From assembly GCA_029204225.1 (NCBI GenBank), contig CM055113.1:28051873-28115872 (forward strand): a DNA stretch of 64,000 nucleotides. The letters run 5' to 3'. The notes under the pieces were generated by a model, which was not told where the DNA came from, did not search any database, and worked only from the letters and a program-made list of their open reading frames with translations. Positions 10,273-20,219 of this stretch are shown in pieces. Position 1 is the stretch's first letter. Each line of letters begins with the position of its first letter. The position numbers were made by a program, and so were the translations under genes. This DNA is from Diphasiastrum complanatum. Taxonomy: Eukaryota > Streptophyta > Lycopodiopsida > Lycopodiales > Lycopodiaceae.

Positions 10273-11267
10273 ATGGAACTCACTTTTGGAATTTGTTACC
10301 TATCAACACATTTTGATGGTATGGTTGCTTTGATTGCTCTTTATGTTGATGACTTGATTATTACGCGAAATAATCAAGAGATGATAGATATGATCAAGAA
10401 AGACCTCATGGAACAATTCGAGATGACAGATCTCAGCCTGATGCATTATTGCCTTGGAGTAGAGGTGTGGCAAAAAGGACACAAAGTGGGTTTAACACAG
10501 GTGAAGTATGTCAAAGAGTTGCTGCACAGATTTAGGTTGCAGGATTGCAAACCAGTGAATACTCCTATTGAACTAGGTAAAGGGCTTTCTAAGCTTGATG
10601 AGTTACAGTCATTTGATGCTACACTGTATAGGCAGTTAGTAGGGAGCTTGATTTACCTTACCACGACTAGACCATATATATGCTATGTTGTTGGCGTCAG
10701 TTTATGGCAGCACCTACGGAAACACATTGGAAGGCAGCTAATCGCATTTTGCATTATGTGAAAGGCACTTCAGATTATGGCTTGATTTACAGGAAGCATG
10801 ATGTTTTATCTGAGTTGTGTGGCTATGTGGATGCAGATTGGGGAGTTGACTATGATGATTGTAAATCCACCACAGGGTATGTATTCCAGTTTTGTGGTAG
10901 TTGCTTTTCCTGGTCTAGTAAGAAGCAAAGTACAATTGCTCTTTCCACCACAGAAGCAGAGTATAAGGCAATGTGTAGTGCAGCACAGGAAGCTATATGG
11001 TTGAGACAAATCTTGGAAGAAGTTGGCATGAAACAGAAAAATCCCACAACATTACATAGTGACAGTCAAAGTGGCATTCAGCTATTCCATGCGAGAACTA
11101 AACACATTGAGATTCGGTATCAATTTATACGTGAGAGGCTGCTGAGTCGTGAAATTCATGTTGTTCATTGTAGCATATAAGAACAACTAGCTGATATTTT
11201 CGCTAAGCCACTTGTTGGAGAAAAGTTTGATAAGTTTAGATCAAAGCTTTATGTACTTAAAGTTTGT
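10273..11267 (+). pseudogene. Copia element A: reverse transcriptase C-terminal half and RNase H
   Basis: The polymerase would copy retrotransposon RNA into DNA. The active-site motif LYVDDLII (about 10340-10365) is intact, followed by LTQVKYVKELL and the QLVGSLIYLTTTRP block. RNase H follows in a second frame from about 10735 with YVDADWG, SSKKQSTIALSTTEAEY and FHARTKHIEIRY, ending near ADIFAKPL. The frame changes near 10700, and a TAA lies near 11178 before the last block. The N-terminal half of reverse transcriptase is missing. Wording is close to element E at 59.7-61.2 kb, so both belong to one copia lineage. Confidence 0.85.
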
Positions 11268-11313
11268 TGACTTTAAAGCTGTGTATATGACTGTATAAAA
11301 AGTAGACTCTACT

Positions 11314-11326
11314 TTAAGGGAGAGAG
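11314..11326 (+). promoter_or_regulatory. Polypurine tract
   Basis: The purine run TTTAAGGGAGAGAG directly precedes the LTR and would prime plus-strand synthesis. A nearly identical tract precedes the LTR of element E on the minus strand at 59599-59612. Confidence 0.75.
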
Positions 11327-11582
11327 TTAGAATTAAAGTAGAATCACTATGCTACTATATTGTGGGTCCTATCAGTTGGCCTCGCCACGAGGCAAGTCGA
11401 TGGGACATGCGTTCCGCCAATGGCAACCTGTGTGATACATGGGTTGCTTGAGTGAACAACTATATGTACAGTGTAATTTCATTTTGAGAAATACAGTTGT
11501 TAGGTGAGCTTGCTATGGAGAGTGTTTTTTGTCTATGTTACTGTGTAGCATGATCTGTGTTCCTATTCGAAGAAAATTCTAA
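11327..11582 (+). repeat. 3' LTR of copia A (256 bp, TTAGAATT...AATTCTAA ends)
   Basis: The LTR follows the polypurine tract. It starts TTAGAATT and ends AATTCTAA, so its ends are inverted copies of each other but not the usual TG...CA. A homologous LTR lies inverted at 14651-14920, which fixes both edges. Confidence 0.8.
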
Positions 11583-12360
11583 GTTAAATTGTACTCATCT
11601 GGTTAAATGATGTCATAAGTGTCCAAATATTGACGTATTTGGCATCCAACTACTATTCTTGGGTGTTCAACTATCCAAAATTCTGAAATTTTTCTTTTTT
11701 CAAAAGTAATGATTTTGCAAAATAGTAATCTTCCAAGGGATCCAGTTACATATGTCCCTATTTTCAATACTCGGGAAAACCGGCATAGTATAGTAATGGA
11801 ACTGGCAAGAACTTTGATTGTAATAAAGGCTTATGTATAAATATCCCAAAACAAAAAAGAATTAATCAAAAACACCTTGAGCTCCTCAATAACGTACCCT
11901 TTTACAATTGATTGTACAAAATTAGATTCTGATCAAGCAAATCATGCAGATTCATGTTGTTTCATTAGTTTAGGAGTATTGAAGAGGCTAGCCATGTAAT
12001 GAAACACATAGGCTTGGATATCATGACAAGATTATCCTTGCTCCAAACAATGAGGGATTTAGACCTATCTTGAATATATACATCGAGATGCCTGGTCAAA
12101 CTGCCATAGATCACCGTCATATTTATGAATGACTTCTAACCATGTGAGCGTAACACTATTTTTCTGTTGTGAGATATTATGCCATACTTTGCCAATGACA
12201 CATGGTGACTAGATGATAACATGTGATCTTAGTATAGAAAGAATCTTTAAGAATTTGGATGTTTGGGCACACACCCTTACCATGTATGTTATTTGGCGGT
12301 CTTCATGATTGGAAGAATATTTTGTTATTCTTGACTGTTGATGCACTTGTATTGTGTAGG
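11583..12360. other. Gene-free stretch
   Basis: AT-rich sequence with no recognisable gene, repeat or LTR. It separates copia A from the CACTA transposase remnant and may be the non-coding 5' part of that transposon. Confidence 0.4.
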
Positions 12361-12399
12361 ACAATGACTCGCACTCACATGACTATTGGAGAATTTAAC

Positions 12400-13330
12400 T
12401 AGATGTTGCCATGCAAAAAATCCCAAGGAGACACAATACACAAGGATGTGCCATTCACAATGCATGATCACAAGGGGGACATGGATGACATAATGGATGC
12501 ATTCTTCACGAACCCACCTGAGGCCACATTGACAAGGGAAGAAGAGATGATGTGTGGCTTGACAAATGTCAAAGTTGCGAGCTTGTTTGTTACTTTTGAA
12601 CTTGCAAACTAAGTATGGGTGGTCGGATGCGAGCGTCACAGAGTTGTTTGGGTAAGCTTGCGAGCTTCTTGTGTGTTATAGACAAACTAATCTCATCTCA
12701 TTTTATTTTTTCATGCGTTCTGAGAAACTATATATAACTAATTACATAAATATATATTTTGTCGCAGTTTAATTAAAAAAATATTGTCTCCAAATAAAAC
12801 CATGGCGACGTCTCGACAAGAAGCCAAGAAAATGCTATCCACGGTTGGCATGGATTACAAGAGTATTCATGCATGTCCCAATGATTGCATCTTATATCGA
12901 GATGAGTTTGAAGAGGCAAGCACGTGTCCACGCTGTGGGGAACACCGCTACAAACAAGATTTACAAGGAGCGACCATACCCGCCAAGGTGGTAACACATT
13001 TTCCAATCATACCCAAGATACGCTACATGTTTAAGTGTAATTCAATTGCGAAGCTAATGACATGGCATTCGAGCAATTGTTTATCGGACGATACTATGAG
13101 GATCCATGTCGATTCTCTAGCATGGAAGCATGTGGACGCTACTTGACATGAGTTTAGGGATGAGCCTCACCATTTGCATTTGGGGTTGGCGATGGATGGT
13201 GTGAATTCATTCGGTTTGCGCTCCACATCATGGTCCACTTGGCCAGTTGTCCTTGTAAATTACAACATCTCCCCTTGGCTAAGTATCAAGAAGGGGCACC
13301 TAATGCTTGCCCTTCTTATCCCGAGAAAAT
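12400..13330 (+). pseudogene. CACTA (En/Spm) transposase, TNP2 type, broken
   Basis: TNP2-like proteins bind and cut the ends of CACTA transposons. An N-terminal exon with a DDIMDAFF block (about 12480-12510) leads, after a frameshift near 12605, into KYGWSDASVTELFG. A GT-AG intron (about 12650-12766) follows. The next exon has RQEAKKML, HACPNDCILYRDEFE, CPRCGEHRYK, IPAKVV and FPIIPKIRYMFK, then LGLAMDGVN, WPVVLVNYN and PWLSIKKGHLMLALLIP. A TGA at 13144-13146 stands where the family has Trp. The protein ends abruptly near 13330 at the junction with minus-strand copia sequence. Intron and exon order match the family, so this is a true relic. Confidence 0.85.
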
Positions 13331-13339
13331 ATAAGACAA

Positions 13340-13745
13340 AAAATATGGAGCATAAGACATATAGATTTGGATCAGAATGTGTTCTCACCATCTCCTTTGA
13401 ACGAAAGTAGGCATCAATCCTGCTATACCATGCACGTGGTGCCTCTTTACGACCATAAAGCGCTTTCTTCAAGTGACATACTTTATTTTCTTGTCCCTTC
13501 ATTACAAAGCCTCTAGGTTGATCCATGAACTCCTCTTATTCTAGCTCAACATTTAGAAAAGTAGATTTCACATCCATCTGATGCAAAGGCAACCAAAATG
13601 TGAAGCTAAAGCAACAAGTGACGTAGAGTATTCCACTTACATACCGGCGCAAAGGTCTCCTCATAGTCAATGCCTTTACTTTCTGCATACCCTTTGATCA
13701 CTAATCTTGCCTTGTGTTCACCTTGAAGAAACTTCACTCTTCACT
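13340..13745 (-). pseudogene. Copia element B: reverse transcriptase fragment
   Basis: On the minus strand the text reads an N-terminal reverse transcriptase block ([17 protein letters not shown] type, about 13640-13700), then a DVKSTFLN-like block, then MDQPRGFVMKGQENKVCHLK and LYGRKEAPRAWYSRIDAYF. It stops at HSDPNLYVL near 13347, where CACTA sequence begins. A stop or frameshift lies near 13527. The YVDD active site and RNase H are lost. It is upstream-continuous with a primer site and LTR of the same orientation at 14636-14920. Confidence 0.8.
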
Positions 13746-14635
13746 TGTGAAGGGACCCAACTCCACTTTCACTTTGAAAATTTTTATTGAAGTTGAAGGC
13801 CAAAATACACTTCAAGACCCTTCAACCTTTCATGGGCCCTTTAAGCTGTCATCCAACGGTCACTTCACATCCACGGTCTAGATCACTCCCTGAGAAATCA
13901 ATCATGGCCGTTGATTCTCGATCTTTATGAATCGACGGTTTTCCCTCCTTCTACGCACTGAAGCTACCTCAACAATCGCTATCCTCTTGCAAACACTACA
14001 AGGTCAGCATGGTTCTTTGCACGCGACTTGTCCGCGACCTATCCGCGACCTCCATCTCCTTCTCTTCCAAGCGTTTCTAGCTATGGTTGCCCTCAAGGTT
14101 CTGATTGCTTCACAACTAAAGCACGACTGTCCACAGCCACTTCAGACCCGATTTGCACTACTAAGGCGCCCTCCTCTAGGTTTTCATAGCTTGCAAAACG
14201 GTTCAGAATAGAGAGAAATCTCTCATTTTATGCTCCCAAACCCTAGACCAGGGTTTTTCACACAAAACTCTTCTTGGCTTCCAATTCATAGTGTCCTGAC
14301 AGGCCTATCCTCTTGCTCTGAGGTCGCCCTACTGCTAGAACTCCGATGGTTCAATCCGTTTATCAAACGGTGTTCAATTGAATGCACATTGACTGCAAAC
14401 CAAATAGCCTACTTCGGAATTTCAAAATTCCATTTGCTGAGATTCTGATTCAACCGACCACCTTTGCCTCTGAATCCTCACATAGTCTCAAGCTCACCAA
14501 GCTTTTGTGTGCCAAACTCTCTACACCAGTGTTTCTCCTTTCGTCTTCAACCCACCGTAAACCCCGAACTCTCAGAAGACAGTTCTTTCAAAGCTCTCTT
14601 CAACAGCGATGTTGTACTATGTACACTCCTTGTAC
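13746..14635. other. Non-retroviral insert inside copia B
   Basis: Between the RT fragment and the primer site, where gag, protease and integrase should lie, there is about 0.9 kb of sequence with no retroelement motif. It is richer in C and G than its surroundings and carries several overlapping plus-strand open frames (13927-14211, 14230-14448, 14382-14654) with pyrimidine-rich, 5'UTR-like text and the phrase AAACCCTAGACCAGGGTTT. It could be a captured piece of host gene or an ordinary deletion-derivative leader. I recognise no protein. Confidence 0.4.
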
Positions 14636-14648
14636 GGCTCTGATACCA
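14636..14648 (-). promoter_or_regulatory. Primer binding site of copia B
   Basis: GGCTCTGATACCA on the plus strand is the complement of TGGTATCAGAGCC. It lies two bases from the LTR at 14651-14920 and shows the element points to the minus strand. Confidence 0.9.
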
Positions 14649-14650
14649 AC

Positions 14651-14920
14651 TTAGAATTTGCTTCGAACAGGAACACAGATCATGCTACACAGTAACACAG
14701 ACAAAAAACACTCTCCACAACAAGCTCACATAGCAACTGTATTTCTCCAAATGAAATTATATTGTACATATAGTTGTTCACTCAGGCAAACCATGCATGA
14801 CTCAGGTTGCCATTGGTGGGACGCGTGTCCCGTCGACTTGCCTCATGGCAAGGCCAACTGATCCTTATCAACTGATAGGACCCACAGTACAGTAGCACAG
14901 TGATTCTACTTTAGTTCTAA
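14651..14920 (-). repeat. 5' LTR of copia B (270 bp)
   Basis: This is homologous, in reverse, to the LTR at 11327-11582: shared blocks include the TTTAGTTCTAA edge, GATAGGACCCACA and GTTGCCATTGG. It has the same TTAGAATT/AATTCTAA-type ends. Several small differences between the two show they are not recent twins. Confidence 0.85.
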
Positions 14921-15570
14921 CTATTTACCAGATAAGAAATTGTGTCGTTCAGTTCACTATATATTCTTTGACAAGGCTTGGGAATATAAAAGGAAAAGTG
15001 GAGGATGGAGGTTTTTTTTTATTGGATATAAGGTAATATCCCCCTCTATCTCTTTTTCTCAATCTCTCTTTCTTGTACATCATAGTCTCCATCTCAATGT
15101 GATTGTTGTTTGGTTTTATTGACATCACATTTTCTATGCAAGTTTATTTTGAGGCAAAGGAGTCGGTAGATCCACAAAAGTTTTTTAAGGTAACAACCAA
15201 GTCAGAGTGGCAGTCAAAATAGGCGGATCTGCATGATTTTCTATTTCGAAGGCTATTCCAATGGCTTATTTTCTATTAGGATGTTGTAGATCCATGTGAG
15301 GGATGATGAGGGTACTGTAGATCCAGAGTTTTTTTTGTTGTAGATCTAGATTTAAAGAGGGTCGAAATGCCTATCAGAATATGAGAATCTGTGGGATTTG
15401 TTAAATCAGCGCCTTTTCCGATACCAAATCGTCTATTCATCAACTAGATATCTAGTTTCTTGGTGCATATACAAGATTCCATATGGATCTTTGTTGTTCT
15501 TTGTGTAAAATTAGTTTGTTACAATTATTTTTCGTGGTAATATACTTAACAAACTACAATACTAGTTTTT
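14921..15570. other. Gene-free stretch
   Basis: AT-rich, with repeated GTAGATCCA-type phrases (about 15165-15350) but no gene or clear tandem unit. Confidence 0.35.
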
Positions 15571-15599
15571 ATTTTGCAAGATTTATTCTTGATTTATGG

Positions 15600-15910
15600 G
15601 ACGATCACCATCAAAGCATTTGAGACGCAAATTCAGATCCTAGGGGTACTTTCGGGGTTGGAATGGAGGTCGAAATACATCTACACATTTCAGAAACAAA
15701 TCTCTACTTTTATTGATGAATTTGTTGATAATGGGTGGGAATCAGTGGAGGTCAGAACAGACCTTGGAATATGTGGATCTGTTTAAGATAGTATACCATC
15801 ACTTATTCTGAGGTGCATTCCGACCTCTGCTCATACATTTTTACATTTCATAAATAGATCTCTGGTAAACATTGGCAAGTTGTGCCTGAACAATGCTAGA
15901 TTATTACTAC
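15600..15910 (+). repeat. Inverted partner of the segment at 7150-7520
   Basis: Reverse-complement similarity to 7150-7520 is clear: GACCTCCACTGATTCCCACCC, the GATGGTATAC core and the paired CAGACCT hairpin arms recur in opposite orientation. A short frame reading STFIDEFVDNGWESVEV is open here and partly readable in the other copy, so part may once have been coding. Probably a CACTA-related or foldback family. Confidence 0.6.
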
Positions 15911-15943
15911 CTCGGCTGATATATCAAGATTACAAAATTCCCG

Positions 15944-16126
15944 CCCCAGTTGATACATCATAGAGCTACAAATCATGGAGGACATAATTCAAGAAATAAA
16001 TATTTAGTTCAACTTTTTCAGTGGTTTTATAGAAGAGCACAATTTAGATATCAAGCTAAAAACTCGCCAAGTATTACGGTTTTTCGAAAGGCATTCAAAT
16101 TCATATTAAAAGAGAGATCCTTGTAA
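15944..16126 (+). pseudogene. C-terminal fragment of unknown protein 'A' (HGG / FQWFYRR motif)
   Basis: About 60 codons are open to a stop at 16124-16126. The readable motif is NHGGHNSRNKYLVQLFQWFYRR followed by a basic tail, split here as NHGGHNSRNKY and LVQLFQWFYRR. The same HGG-x(n)-LFQWFYRR order is found at 58.1-58.3 kb, where more of the protein survives, so selection or common descent of a real protein is likely. I do not recognise the family. The bigger copy suggests the C-terminal part of a transposase-like protein, which is inference. The upstream part is cut by the repeat ending near 15910. Confidence 0.5.
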
Positions 16127-16155
16127 TATATCAAAAATCTATTACAGAAAATTGT

Positions 16156-17339
16156 TTAACTATCATTATCATCCTCTTCAAGATTCAGACGGATGGTATT
16201 GTCATGAAGGAATAATCTCCTTTCATATGGATCCAAAAATTCTAAATTTTTCCTTTTGCTCATATCAATGCAACCTGAATAAAGGGCCATTGCAGATGAT
16301 CTTTTGTTAGTCTCATTGGGAGTATAACCCAATATTTTAATATCCAAATCTCTTTTCACAAAAATTATTTTATATGTTCCTCTTGCGTACTTATGGCCTC
16401 CTAAACACACTGAGAATGATTTGATGGCCATAATGACAGTGGTTGCATATGGATTAAAAGATGAATGATATATACAAATCTCATTATTTTGAAAGTTTTT
16501 CAAATAATGAGATAGAGACACATCCTTTCTCCCGACTGATACACCTCGAACGCCTCCATGTCTCATACCAAAGACATATATTTCAATAGCATTCTGTAAA
16601 CGAGTAAAGAAAATAAATTTAGAATGATACGTAACACTGCAAACTCATACTTCAACACAGTTTGAAATAAGAAAATTGAACAATATCAATACCAATATAA
16701 TATCTACGTACCAGATCATAATCATCGTATTCAACGACGTTTGTTCTGCTAATGCCATGTCCTCCAATGGCCTCTACATTTTCGGAGGAGATATATCGAG
16801 TCCTTGGGGAATATTTTTTTTGCAATTCTAAAAATTTTTCCTCTTTAGGCAAAGTTTTTTCATAGGCTTTAGATTTTTTATCATGGCCTCCAAGGCCTTA
16901 TTGCCAGATTTCCAATTGCCATATTTATCATAATCTATCTCACTTTCAAAGTCATCATATGTCGAATCAACAATGTCAGAAAATTCTGATAAATTTTGTG
17001 CAAAAGTCAAGAAGATTTCATACTCTCTCAAATTCAAAACATCTTCTATATCATTAAATGAAATATAACTCTCATTATATATAAAATATAAGGGAACATC
17101 AAGTAGAGTTAATTGATTAGCAGGAGATGCAGATGGAAGAGAATCAGAGAGGATTATAGATTGAGGGAGAGATTTCTGATAATTTGAAGCCATAGATGCT
17201 TCAGCTTCAACCCTATATCAGTATCTGCATCATGTACATCAACTGGAGTAGATGTAGATGCTTCGATCAATGGAACAGTTGAAGATAAAACAAACTCATC
17301 ATCTGGAATTTCAACATATATGTAAAAGACAAAAGCCAT
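16156..17339 (-). pseudogene. Unknown spliced gene 'B' with two frameshifts
   Basis: Minus-strand coding blocks run 17339-17180, 17193-16870 and 16860-16712, then an intron (16594-16711, GTACGT...TTTACAG), then 16593-16156 to the stop. The blocks before the intron are in different frames, shifting near 17185 and near 16865. The exon junction is in phase (YDDYDL|NAIEIYVFG). Motifs include an acidic N-terminal part, IGGHGISRTNVVEYDDYD, RHGGVRGVSVGRKDVSLSHY, VCLGGHKYARGTY and an acidic end (NLEEDDNDS). No family is recognised. Neighbours are protein A fragments on one side and a possible 5' exon (17395-17790) on the other. Confidence 0.5.
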
Positions 17340-17394
17340 TCCTTTGATTAGAAGGCGACATATTCTTTTGAGAATACCACAATATATATTTCTT

Positions 17395-17790
17395 TTGAGA
17401 CGGTTATGCAGGTTAGAGTACTTTCAATTGTGTTTATGCTTAGAGGATGGTTTGGAATGCATAAGGTTCTGAAAATAGACGAAACAAAAACTATCTATAT
17501 CTTGAACAGGAGTACTAATAATCTGAGAAAAACTATCAAGATAAGAAATTAAACTATAACGATTCTCATAAACTTGCTTATCGATATCAAAGGGAGCAAA
17601 AAAAATACTCGAAAAATACTCTAATTTCTCAGATGGAATGTCACTGGCATTTAAAAAATCCAGAAGTTATTATCGACTAATCATTTTGATAAAAGATGGA
17701 TATTTAGTTGGATTTGATTGACAAGCCTCTGAATATCTCAAAGTAATCATCAGTGTAATCTGAACCTCGGACATCCAAACCACCACATAT
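17395..17790 (-). pseudogene. Possible 5' exon(s) of gene 'B'
   Basis: On the minus strand a stretch reads NASDIPSEKLEYFSSIFF, FDIDKQVYENRYSLISYLDS and STPVQDIDSFCFVYFQNLM, with one TAA near 17673 interrupting it. The composition is protein-like rather than random. It lies just upstream of gene B on the same strand and may be joined to it by an intron ending at ATTCCAG near 17298. No family recognised. Confidence 0.35.
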
Positions 17791-17967
17791 GCAATCATTT
17801 TGGATTTTTTCTATATATACAGACGGACGATGCTAAATTTTTTTGTTTAAAGTTCTTATCGTTCTCTACTTCCATGCGGTATCGATTCAGTGTGCTCAAA
17901 GTAACCTACCTACATTCCGCTTTTACTCACGCGCGTTCCATCCGCTACAAGGTATCGGTTTGGTTAA

Positions 17968-18546
17968 GTTCAGGTATCGGTTCGACGCGCTCGACCTGAA
18001 TTCTCATATGAGGATTTCCAACTGAAAAAAATTTTAGATACTGTTGTTGCAGCTATCTATGCCAAGAGGGTGACCATCATGCCCAAGGATTTCAACATTG
18101 TGTTCAGGCTACGAGACACATATGTCAAATTTGTAGAGTACTTTAGACTTGTTCCTTCCTCTCCTCCAAAACAAGATGCAGAGAAAAGAAAACGAAAGCA
18201 ATCTCAACCATCCTGGCTTGTTTTTTGAGTACAGAACAGGAATGTTTCAAAGAAGAGGAGGTCTCATGGCCCTCCTAATAAAGCGAGGGATTTCACAAAG
18301 CCATCTCCTCTGCATGAGATTCTATCTGCTAGACAATCTCCTCCCAAGTCTCCTCCTAAGTCTCATTCTTCTTCTTCTAAATCTCAATCTCCATCTCCTC
18401 CTCTTAAAAATTCCTCTCCTATTAAATCTCCTCCTCCAAAATCTCAGTCTCCTCCTACCCCCACAAATATTAGTTCACTACCTCCTGTTCTAGAAAATGA
18501 TTTAGATGATTTTGTAAATGTAAAGCCTAGAATCAATTTTGAATGA
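17968..18546 (+). pseudogene. Histone-H3-like peptide joined to a basic, Ser/Pro-rich segment
   Basis: One frame runs from after a stop at 17965-17967 to TGA 18544-18546, broken by a single TGA at 18226-18228. At 18052-18090 it reads AIYAKRVTIMPKD, which differs from the canonical histone H3 stretch AIHAKRVTIMPKD at one residue. The similarity covers only the end of the H3 fold: the text before and after is unlike H3. A nuclear-signal-like cluster (EKRKRKQ) follows, then about 90 residues rich in Ser, Pro and Lys (SPPKSPPKSHSSSSKSQ), then an acidic patch. It may be the N-terminal part of the Ulp1-like gene downstream or a separate gene. Function is not assignable. Confidence 0.5.
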
Positions 18547-18583
18547 CAATTCTTTTTTTGTGGTTTATTAGTATTACTTCCTT

Positions 18584-18955
18584 CACCCTCTGCACTTGCC
18601 TTCGTAAATACTCCTCAATATGTACAATATGACCAATTGTTAAGCACGTATCTTAAAGCTTTAGGTCCTCTCGATACTGTTTTAAGATACCGAAGACCAA
18701 TGCTGGTCTTCCCCATTCTAAATTAGATACAGGTGAATTAAAAAGTAGGGATAAAATGCTAGGGGACAATGTAGGAGGTGGGGCAATTCAGTACTGGATG
18801 GAGTTTTTTCAGACCTTATTGTTTATAGATGTAGAATTGTTTCTGCTTCAATTCATGGCTGCATTTGATTTTCATGATTCCAAAAGTCTGCACGATGATA
18901 TGCTCCAATACGTCAGACTGGGGACTCCAATTCTCGTGCTCCCATACATAACAAA
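18584..18955 (+). CDS. Ulp1-like protease gene, 5' coding part (before the copia insertion)
   Basis: After a likely acceptor at 18583 the frame reads SALAFVNTPQYVQYDQLL and LGPLDTVL. A one-base shift near 18685 leads to IPKTNAGLPHSKLDTGELK and GGGAIQYWMEFFQTLLF, and on to RLGTPILVLPYIT at 18955. The last block is the strand that precedes the catalytic His in Ulp1/C48 proteases. The donor GTAA at 18956 is followed almost at once by the copia C LTR. Spliced to 24550, the junction reads PYITN|DHWSLYVL, the expected Ulp1 pattern. The frameshift means this copy may be inactive. Confidence 0.55.
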
Positions 18956-18959
18956 GTAA

Positions 18960-19637
18960 TGTTAAATTTACACAAGCTAGTTTGCACAATTACCACTTGA
19001 AAATGACTTCGAGGCCATGTTGTGGAATGTGACATGTGCCAAAAGCATAGGATACCTTATTCTAAGTCAAATCATTAACCTAGCTTTGGAATGGTACCTT
19101 TGGGATATGTCCAAAGAGTGCATAGATAGGGTAGAGAAAAAGTAGGAGCTAAAAATAGCATTTTTCTCACTGTTTTTGGATCTCGAGGCATTGACCCTAA
19201 ATAAGGTGGATCAAGTGGATATTTAGGTTAGATGTTAGGGTTAGGTTATGATGAATACATAGAAGCCCTAATATCCTCAGATCCGAGCTCTACATGCATA
19301 AATATGTGATGGGATTTCCATCTAATTATGAGCAAAATCGAGATTTTCCTTCTTGACTAGTTTGAGTCTATGATTTGATTGATGAATGCTATTGGCATAT
19401 GATTTTTTGTGATGATTGATGAGTTTAGAGTTGCAGGTACAATACATGGGCAGCATCAGGCCGTACTTTCACACGTGTGAAAAGTTTTGGAGCTAATTCA
19501 TGGAATTCAAGACAAGATAAGCTAGGAATCAATGCATTGATTAGTAATCTAGCTTCTAGATCTTGTTTGGATCTTAAGTAGGTGCTTTCTCCATCATTTC
19601 TAGGATCAAGTGGAATTATTTTGCTGTATTTTTATCA
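18960..19637 (+). repeat. 5' LTR of copia C (678 bp)
   Basis: Starts TGTTAAATTTACA and ends TTTTTATCA, directly before the primer site. The 3' partner at 23774-24452 is the same length within one base. By eye I count roughly 30 differences, about 95% identity, indicating an insertion old enough to have decayed. Confidence 0.95.
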
Positions 19638-19650
19638 TGATATCAGAGCC
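19638..19650 (+). promoter_or_regulatory. Primer binding site of copia C
   Basis: TGATATCAGAGCC directly follows the LTR. It is the Met-tRNA site with one mismatch (A for G at position 3). Confidence 0.85.
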
Positions 19651-20219
19651 ATTCCAAGAAATGTGCTTCACTTCATGCCAGAATCATAGATTTTGATGCA
19701 TTTCAAGCATTGATTGCTATCTAGACATAATCTGTGAGTAGTACCTTCAATTCTTGATCAATTTGAGTGAGTGAAGAGGAATCTAATGGTTTTTCATTTA
19801 CAGGCTTTTTAGCTTCAAAATCCGAGTTGTGGTCATCTCTTATCGATTGGATCAAAATAGCAAGTATTTTGCACTTTCATCATATTGATGCTACTCGATT
19901 TTTGGAGTCTATCACAAGGAATAGTTTTCAATCAATCAAAAAGAAGGTAGATCCTTATCTTTGGTATTGTAATAGATCATTCTTAGACTTATTGAGATCT
20001 TAGAAATTCAATTTTGGGGTCAGCCCAAAGACTTTGATAAGTGCTCATCAAGGAATGCAATTCTAGTTAAGATTGTGTTCAATTTTTGCTTGATTTGTGA
20101 GATAGTTTGGATTAATTATTGCATTATGATTCAACCTGATCTTGTAGGAATGATTTGAAAAGGCATTTATGTGCATATGACTCCTTTTGGTTCAGGTTAG
20201 GTGAATCTTACAAGATCTA
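19651..20219 (+). other. Untranslated leader and decayed gag start of copia C
   Basis: Between the primer site and the open gag frame there are only short frames (19767-20003). The usual gag N-terminus (ERLSTSNYSIW-type text in relatives) is not readable here, so the gag start is probably deleted or decayed. Confidence 0.45.

Noticed and set aside
16156-17339. Considered as a caulimovirus-type movement protein or geminivirus coat protein
   Set aside because: None of the conserved blocks I know from those families is visible, and the gene has a spliceosomal intron.
18149-18493. 114-codon Leu-rich frame
   Set aside because: Shadow of the Ser/Pro-rich frame at 17968-18546, caused by repeated TCTCCTCC codons.
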